In this document: one piece after another, positions 57,153 to 64,000 of the stretch
Layout of the letters: each line of letters starts with the position of its first letter
Position numbering within the stretch: position 1 is the first letter of the stretch
NCBI RefSeq assembly: GCF_020379485.1
Contig: NC_063446.1
Location: 12,261,597-12,325,596 of the forward strand
Source of the DNA: Brassica napus
Lineage: Eukaryota > Streptophyta > Magnoliopsida > Brassicales > Brassicaceae
Direction of reading: 5' to 3'
DNA: 64,000 nt
The notes under the pieces: model-generated
The model's input: the letters and a program-made list of their open reading frames with translations, nothing else
Databases searched by the model: none
Told to the model about the DNA's origin: nothing
Translations under genes and position numbers: made by a program

Positions 57153-58440
57153 TGAGAGATTTCTTGTATTCTTCATTAATTTTCTAGTTTGTTGAAACTT
57201 TCTACATTCCGCGTTCGATCCAAATCAAGAGAACATAGTGTTTATTGCTATTCTGTAAATTTTCAACGAGGATGGACACCAATAGTTTCTTGTTAAACAT
57301 CTCATCGTCTCCTTACAAGAAGTCCATAATCCAACTCTAATAGAACTGCAAAACTAGTAACCTGTAAATTCTGACTACCAAATGAGATTCATTGGCATAA
57401 TGTTATATGTTCTGTAAGTCCTAAAATCTTTGCACCAAAAAACAAGTCCTAAAATCTTCATATGTCACTCACTATTAAGATAATCCCTCATGCATGTTTT
57501 AACTCTGTCCACTAGATTTTAGGAGATGATCTTTTGGTATTAGGATAATATATAAATACCAAATTATAAAGATAATATATAAATACCAAATTATAAAGAA
57601 TATCGAGTATAAATTGTATGGTTAGTCTAAAGGTCTTTAAGTTCAATCTAATCGATAATTACAGATATTATCGCAGTCATCATCAAGATTGAGATAACCA
57701 TTAAATCTAAGCAGTAGTCAATCATACGGAATAATTAATTCCTCAATAGCAATTAGCATTTAAGCATATTGGCCGCAATTTCGCAAGCGTCTCTTGTTAT
57801 ATTCCCCCCCCCCAAAACGTCAACACGCCACCACTTACTAAATACTTATATTGACATCATACATTCTTTACTATAATTAATCCAAACACATCTACCACTT
57901 TATAAATATATTTTTATATTTTTCTATATAAAAAAGTCGCAAATCATTTTATTAACAATTTACATCGATAAACTTATGTAATCAACTAATCATACAAGAA
58001 TCAAGATTAACATATGAAAATATAATTAGGATCTTTGTCAAAAAATAATAATAACTAGGATCATAATAACAATATAAAAGAACTACGAACACTAACATGG
58101 TTGATTTACAATATTATTGACTAAATGTGGATATAGTCAATAGGATTGCAAATTCACAATTTTCCAGCAGTCCAGCTGCAAAACACTATTAAAATTGGAT
58201 GTGGATGAAATTAATTAATATATTTATTGAAGATAAATCCGTTGGACCAGTCGTGCTTTCATATTAGTTGGAATGTAGCTTTTAGATTCTTCATGTAGCT
58301 AATTTCTTACTCAAAGGTTGCTTCTCTTATTAACATTCAAAATCATATAATATATATTGTTAAAATATAGCAACTAAAATGACGTGAGGAACTTGTGGAT
58401 ATAGTACAAATCATGAAACGCCATGTGGTAGTTCCTATCT
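57153..58440. other. Intergenic DNA with a second small tandem repeat
   Basis: A 27-bp unit (GATAATATATAAATACCAAA plus TTATAAA) occurs twice at 57544-57597. No gene was seen. The last part is probably upstream DNA of the small protein gene. Confidence 0.55.
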
Positions 58441-58443
58441 CCC

Positions 58444-58450
58444 TATAAAG
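58444..58450 (+). promoter_or_regulatory. TATA box candidate of the small protein gene
   Basis: TATAAAG lies 47 bp before the ATG in a compact plant promoter setting (CCCTATAAAGACCAAACGG). Confidence 0.6.
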
Positions 58451-58496
58451 ACCAAACGGCTCTGTTTTCTTTGGCTACTAGAGAAATAAACATAAC

Positions 58497-58721
58497 ATGG
58501 AGGGTCTAATTCCGTTTGTTTATAGAGCCGTCATGCAAATCCGTTACCGCGACGAGCTTTCTTCTTCTTACTATGTTCGTCTTCCGGGCGATTCAGGGCG
58601 GTTCGGATCGGGTCTTGGATCTTCTTCGGATACAGCGTCGTCGAAGACCACGATCACTACCACTACGTTTGCTGTTTCCACTGGAGGCCAGTCACCCGTT
58701 CACCGTCGAGTCGTGACATGA
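58497..58721 (+). CDS. Small protein of unknown function (74 residues)
   Basis: A single-exon ORF from ATG (context ACATAACATGGAG) to TGA. The GC content is far above its surroundings, and it lies just after a good TATA box. The product begins MEGLIPFVYRAVMQIR, continues with YYVRLPGDSGRFGSGLG, is Ser/Thr-rich in the middle and ends SPVHRRVVT. No domain or membrane segment is seen. By position it may be the counterpart of the small unknown protein At2g37750, but this is from gene order rather than a search. The overlapping frame at 58516-58716 is a shadow. Confidence 0.7.
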   Translation: MEGLIPFVYRAVMQIRYRDELSSSYYVRLPGDSGRFGSGLGSSSDTASSKTTITTTTFAVSTGGQSPVHRRVVT

Positions 58722-59921
58722 TGCGACGGGAACTTGAAGATGCGCGTCAGGGAAAGAGTCCGTGACTTTGTAATAAGTAATTACTATTGGTTAGGTTAAG
58801 TGTCTGATATTTTTTATGAGTTATGTAGGGTTTGGACCGGTTGAAGAAACCTGATATGTAATAAGGGTAGGGAGATTGATTCTCTAAGCGTGGGATTTTC
58901 ACCCAAAGGGTAGTCTCATGCATGGCTTTTGTGTATGTGTGTTTTAAGGGACTTTTAATTGTATAAAAATTATATGAATATTTGATATACTTTTGAGAAT
59001 TATGGGATTGTGGTTTTCTAACGTTGATCATGTTCAACGTTGTGTACACTGTAAAGTATGTAGACTATATGTCGTTTGTCTATATATGATCTATCAAATT
59101 TAAAACATGTATTCTAATGGTTGCTCTATGTTATACCAATCATTAGAATACTTATCTTAATTTTTGATCTGTGTGTATTCTAACTTCTTACTTACGTTCT
59201 ACTGTTCACACAGTTTATAACATAAATAATATTTTATTATTTTTTCTTTATCTACGGACTTTAGAACCTACATATATGTAGTGTTTTTTTTTGTCAAGCA
59301 CATATATAGTGTTTATAAAATATTAATCCAAAGTCGAGCAAATGCATTACAAAACCATTCAAGTTTGAAATTTGATCAACTTATTCCCTATTAGGAGATC
59401 TTACCTTGGAGGACTCTTACTGGCTTTCAGAAAAGCCTGCTTATCTTCTATAGTTCTATGCATATATCTTTTATATATTATCTCAAGTTATGTAATCATC
59501 ATTACTGTTTCAAATAATATATTGCATTTATTATCTACGAATTAGTTCTCATGGAGACTCCCGTAATATCAACAATTCTTAAACTGTCTAAAACACATTT
59601 CATACGCAAAATCCCCTTTTAGAGACCATTTGTTAAGAGAATAAAAACTCAAAGCACCTCAGACGGAGGATTTTAATATGAGTCTCTTAAATTAAATAAA
59701 AATGTAAACATAAAAGATATATTTTATTTAACTGTGAATATAATTTTCAAATTAATAATTTATTAAAATTTTAATTTATTATATTTTTAAAAATTTGGAG
59801 ATATCTTCATGAAGGCGATGTTATATGTCTTATTAGCAAAAAAATGTTAACAAGTTGAACAATACTTGCGCACTATAGTGACAGACTCTATTTCCACGTA
59901 TCACTTTGATGATCACACTAG
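58722..59921. other. 3' flank of the small gene and AT-rich intergenic DNA
   Basis: No recognisable gene or element. A minus-strand ORF at 58747-59049 has no supporting features. Confidence 0.5.
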
Positions 59922-59929
59922 ACATTAGC

Positions 59930-60399
59930 TCTGTTTGGGGAACGCGCTAGGCGCTAGGCGCTAGGCGCTAGGCGCTAGGCGGACGGTCGGATTAGGTTTA
60001 ACGTTTAAAGAGAAAATCGGGGATTAGTCAGAAATTATGCGGGGCGGAATTTTTAAACTGTTTACAATGTTATAAAACATGTTAATCTTTAATTGTGTAT
60101 AACATTAATACATTTTCATGTTTAAAATTGTATTAAACACACAAATAGAATATATAAACTTAATATAGTATAATTTTCATCAAAACTATGAATATAAAAA
60201 ATATTTATAAAATTTTAGATCAAATAAATAAATAAAAATATTATTAAAAATAAAAAAAAATAACAAAAAAAAAAAGATTAGGCGATCATTTAGGCCGGTC
60301 TAGGCGGAGAAAATCGGATTTGGCATAAATCGGAAGAGTGACGCGTAGCGCCCATGTGGCCGTCTAGGCGGTTAGATGGTCGATTTTTAGAACAGGGGA
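59930..60399. mobile_element. hAT-type MITE with GCGCTAG microrepeats
   Basis: It is flanked by the 8-bp duplication ACATTAGC (59922-59929 and 60400-60407). The right end in complement reads TCCCCTGTTCTAAAAATCG, a common Brassicaceae hAT MITE end. The left end TCTGTTTGGGGAACGCG carries five tandem GCGCTAG units at about 59945. CTAGGCGG motifs recur near the right end. Length is 470 bp, non-coding. Confidence 0.82.
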
Positions 60400-60676
60400 A
60401 CATTAGCAAAGAGGACATATTAAACGAACGAATAAGCTACTGCCACGGAATGGTCAATATCTGACGTGGCATTATTAAGCATGCGAGAAAGAAATCAATT
60501 TCGCCACGAATCTCCCGCTTCTGTCGCTTTTCCTTAGTATTTTTTTTTTTTTTTTTGAAAAACGTATCCTTAGTATTTTTAGTTTTGTCTATTATTAATG
60601 AGTGAGGAAGTTGAGAAATGCTGTTTGCGTCTGAACCAAAGAGCAGTAGCGATCTTGAACTCCATCTCCTCTGATA

Positions 60677-62557
60677 ATGGCTAACGCAATTAGATTCTTT
60701 GAGCTCAACACTGGCGCTAAGATCCCGTCGGTGGGTTTGGGAACATGGCAAGCCTCTCCGGGTCTTGTCGGTGATGCCGTAGCCGCAGCTGTTAAGGTTC
60801 GTCTTTCTTGGTAAATTTATGATTCTATGGACATATGCTAATAGTTAATTTCGGAGATCTCCTCAACATACTTCTTCATATATTTTCTAAAAAAGAGATT
60901 TATCTTTTTTTTCTTTTTTTTTTTTTTGTTCAAACAAAAAGAGATTTCTCTATTTCTGTTAAATGTTTTGTTTGCCTTATGCTTTTTTTTTTTAACACTG
61001 CTTTATGTTAATTGATTTGTTCAATTAGTTTTGTCGTAATTAAGTGTACAACTGAAGCTGTTTTATCTTGATTGGGATTGTAGATCGGATATCGTCATAT
61101 TGATTGCGCTCAGATCTACGGCAACGAAAAAGAGGTAGAATGAAACACGTAGATGCTTGATCAAATTAAAAAAAAAAGTTTCCTTCTTGATTCTCTTTAT
61201 GGCGAAAGTAACAACAAACATGTGTGTTTATGCATATGACAATGATCTGCTTTTTAATTACATTTTGATTTTTTCATAAGCTTGTCGCCTTTTTCCTTTT
61301 TCAGATTGGGTCAGTATTGAAAAAATTGTTTGAAGACAATGTAGTGAAACGAGAGGAGCTGTTCATCACTTCCAAACTCTGGTATTGTGTTTAAAATGTA
61401 TACTCCTTGATTAATAAATGTAGTTTTCAATCATTGTATTTTCATATTGTGTATCATCAAATCAAGGTGTACGGATCATGACCCTCAAGATGTGCCAGAG
61501 GCACTGAAAAGAACTTTACAGGATCTGCAGCTTGACTACGTCGATCTCTATTTGGTAAGCATGAATCATTTCGATGGTACAGTTGTGCATTAAATCATAT
61601 TGATTCAAATGTGGGATGACTAACGTATATATAGTGTTGAAGCTTGTTTATATTTTTGCTTAAAATCTAATCTGTATAGCATTTCTGCCCACGGGGATTA
61701 ATTTTCATAACGGGTTGATAATTGAGTAACAAATTTATTTATGATCCTTTTCGAGATACATTGGCCTGTACGGATGAAGAAAGGTTCTGTTGGAGCTAAG
61801 CCCGAGAACCTTATGCCTGTAGATATTCCTAGCACATGGAAAGCGATGGAAGCACTCTATGATTCGGGCAAGGCACGAGCAATAGGTGTAAGCAATTTCT
61901 CCACCAAGAAGCTAGCTACTCTCTTGGAGTTAGCTCGTGTTCCTCCTGCGGTTAACCAGGTTGAATGTCATCCTTCTTGGCAACAGACTAAGCTACGAGA
62001 GTTCTGCAAATCCAAAGGAGTTCACCTCACCGTAAGCATCACTTTCTCTGCCTTGGGAAAAAAATTGCACCATACATTATACACTTTATTTGAAATATTC
62101 TTGTAGGCATACTCTCCATTGGGTTCTCCAGGAACAACGTGGCTCAAGAGCGATGTTTTGAAGAACCCTATACTGAACACTGTTGCTGAAAAACTAGGAA
62201 TGTCTCCTGCTCAAGTCGCACTTCGCTGGGGACTTCAAATGAGTAACAGTGTGCTTCCTAAAAGTACCAATGAAGGAAGAATTAGAGCGAACTTTGAGGT
62301 TTTTGACTGGTCAATACCCGATGACTTGTTTGCCAGGTTTTCAGAGATTGAGGAGGTACCGGCTACATCTCCACTTCGTTCTTTTCATTTCATTACGTAA
62401 CATAGTTCTCCTGCTTTTTATTGGCTTTTTCTAAATTAAGAGTTTTGTGTGTGTTTTGGATTAAATGCAGGCAAGGTTATTGAATGCTTCCTTCTTTGTT
62501 CATGAGACACTGAGCCCTTACAAGTCTCTTGAAGACTTATGGGATGGCGAGATATAA
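60677..62557 (+). CDS. AKR4C9: Aldo-keto reductase, AKR4C type
   Basis: Seven exons, all GT-AG, give 315 residues: 60677-60796, 61084-61134, 61305-61381, 61467-61554, 61756-62031, 62107-62355, 62471-62557. It starts [20 protein letters not shown]. The catalytic tetrad is D47, Y52 ([11 protein letters not shown]), K81 (ITSKLW) and H114 (LIHWPV). The AKR signatures [12 protein letters not shown] and [11 protein letters not shown] (phosphate-binding end) are present, and it ends [11 protein letters not shown]. The enzyme reduces reactive aldehydes and ketones with NADPH. Arabidopsis has a tandem AKR4C8-11 cluster at At2g37760-At2g37790, and I judge this closest to AKR4C9 from memory. Only the first member of any such cluster fits in the window. 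The gene appears intact. Confidence 0.93.
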
Positions 62558-62729
62558 TACTTCAGATGATCTAATTGTTTTATCAATAATATGGAGGCTT
62601 TTGTATCTTTCAAACTTTTCAGTTATTCATGAATGTTATGTCCCTCCAATAATTTACCAGCATATTTGTTCCTATTTTGAATTTTTAGTAATAAAGATTA
62701 ATAAGCCAATTATAAATTGACTTATTCTC

Positions 62730-63423
62730 GGGTTCACCCCCTATCTAGGTTCACCAACCAATAGGATTATGTTATTTCATATTCGATATCTTTTAAAAAA
62801 AAAAACAAAATATTGTCAAATTATATTATTTTTTAAAATTAAAAGGTAAAAAAAAAAAAAAATAGTAGTAATTACAAAAAAAAATATTTTTAACGTCATC
62901 AGCAAAACATTAAACCCTAAATTCTAATCCCTAAACCCTAAATCCTAAACCCTAAACCTTTGGGTAAACCCTAAACTCTAGGATAAATCTTAAACTCTAG
63001 GATAAATCTTAAACTCTAAATCAAAATCAATACACACTAAAACACTCAAGGGTTTAGGGTTTAGGATTTAGGGTTTAGAGTTTTAGGGTTTAGTGTTTTT
63101 ATTTAAAGTTTAGGATTTACCCAAGGATTTAGAGTTTACCCAAAGGTTTAGGGTTTATCCAAGGGTTTAGGTTTACCTTAGGGTTTAGGGTTTAGGATTT
63201 AGGGTTTAGGGATTAGGATTTAGGGTTTAGTGTTTTGCTGACGACGTTAAAAAGATTATTTTAATTTTTTTATTCTGTAGCTGCTATTTTTCTCACTTTT
63301 TTTATTTTAAAAACATAATATAACTTGATAATATTTTGTTTCTTTTTTTAAAAGATATCGAATTTGAAATAATGAAATCTTATTGGCCGGTGAAACTAGA
63401 GATTCACCCTAGGGAGTGAACCC
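62730..63423. mobile_element. Foldback element with telomere-like interior
   Basis: The ends GGGTTCAC and GTGAACCC are perfect inverses, and similarity continues inward on both sides: ATTCGATATCTTTTAAAAAA on the left against its inverse on the right, and AACGTCATCAGCAAAACA against TGTTTTGCTGACGACGTT. The inner arms are runs of AAACCCTAAA (62930-63000) and TTTAGGGTTTAG (63045-63235). It forms a nearly 700-bp imperfect palindrome just after the AKR gene. The target duplication was not resolved, so the superfamily is open. Confidence 0.75.
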
Positions 63424-64000
63424 AACAATAACTCTACTATGTCATCTAAAAACGACAGTATGATGTTTCATATGGTGGCGAACATACCAATCAAAATCTC
63501 TACATTCACATTGTATTAGAGCTAGACTGGCTAAATGAGAAATTGAATGCGTCAGTGTGTCATTAAATTGAAGTTTGGAGATGGTACTATGTTCACATCG
63601 AAAAATAAGAATGATAACCATTCTTCTTGTTGTCTAACCGATTTTGAAAATTGAGAATTCAAGTATTCCTTTTATAATTCTTATATTTACAAATATTATT
63701 TTGTAGTCGAGGTCTTTTTGGAATACATAAACTTTGATATTAAATCCGTAATCTACTTATCTCTACATCAATGCCACAAAGCAATTTGCAACATGTGGCT
63801 ATGTAAACCGGAAATACTTCACTTCGTATCAAATTATTTCTGTCATCTTCAAAAAATATTAACGGTACAATTTAAAAGTAGTGATATAGATTTAGAACTT
63901 AGTAGCTTCATCCATATATATGTCTAACTTTATTTTAATATTGTATAAAATATAGTTATTATTTTAAAAATCTAAATCCTAATTTATACATCTATTTTAT
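63424..64000. other. AT-rich intergenic DNA to the window end
   Basis: No coding or element signal was recognised. A short ORF at 63718-63927 has no features. Confidence 0.5.

Noticed and set aside
58516..58716. Arg/Leu-rich 66-residue ORF
   Set aside because: Shadow frame of the 74-residue gene, which has the better start context and the TATA spacing.
62930..63235. A true chromosome end or long interstitial telomere
   Set aside because: Motifs are irregular, face opposite ways and lie inside a palindromic element with host DNA on both sides.

Overview
The window is plant nuclear DNA from the Brassicaceae, most likely a Brassica or close relative. This rests on AT-rich intergenic DNA, GT-AG introns, the transposon families present, and gene order. 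Five genes occur in the order they have on Arabidopsis chromosome 2 near At2g37650-At2g37770 (remembered gene order, not searched): a GRAS protein (SCL9-like), plastid AIR carboxylase, CER1-like, L-type lectin receptor kinase, and aldo-keto reductase. A small protein gene lies between the last two. Genes expected in between are absent, except for one decayed exon at 1856-1985. That is the pattern of gene loss after polyploidy.

Layout. 1-6.6 kb: 3' part of SCL9, then an intact 16-exon AIRC gene. 6.8-8.8 kb: a non-autonomous Helitron carrying the front part of a SAC phosphoinositide-phosphatase gene. 8.9-16.5 kb: a dead CER1-like copy (A), broken by nonsense codons, a lost splice acceptor, a missing first exon and a CACTA transposon in its last exon. 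16.6-20.6 kb: a 27-bp minisatellite, a tandem duplication, a Stowaway-like MITE and a hAT-type element, all at the 5' end of copy A. 20.6-28.6 kb: a complete CACTA element with apparently intact TNPA-like and TNPD-like genes. 28.6-32.2 kb: AT-rich DNA, a CER1-like scrap, a hAT-type element, a SINE and a MITE. 32.2-36.6 kb: an intact CER1-like gene (B). 36.6-39.8 kb: another CER1-like scrap, MITEs, a minisatellite split by a MITE, and a lectin-kinase scrap. 39.8-41.9 kb: an intact single-exon lectin receptor kinase. 44.4-48.6 kb: a Ty1/copia element with matching 5-bp target duplications but no gag and a broken pol. 48.6-58.4 kb: AT-rich DNA with hAT-type and other repeat remnants. 58.5 kb: a 74-residue conserved-looking protein gene. 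60.7-62.6 kb: an intact seven-exon AKR4C gene. 62.7-63.4 kb: a foldback element full of telomere-like TTTAGGG/CCCTAAA motifs.

The host genes are ordinary single-copy or tandem plant genes with no common pathway: transcriptional regulation, purine synthesis, wax alkane synthesis, cell-surface signalling and carbonyl detoxification. The interest lies in the mobile DNA. Many elements can be delimited to the base by their target-site duplications, and the CACTA element at 20.6-28.6 kb looks coding-competent. No wholly new biological system could be demonstrated.
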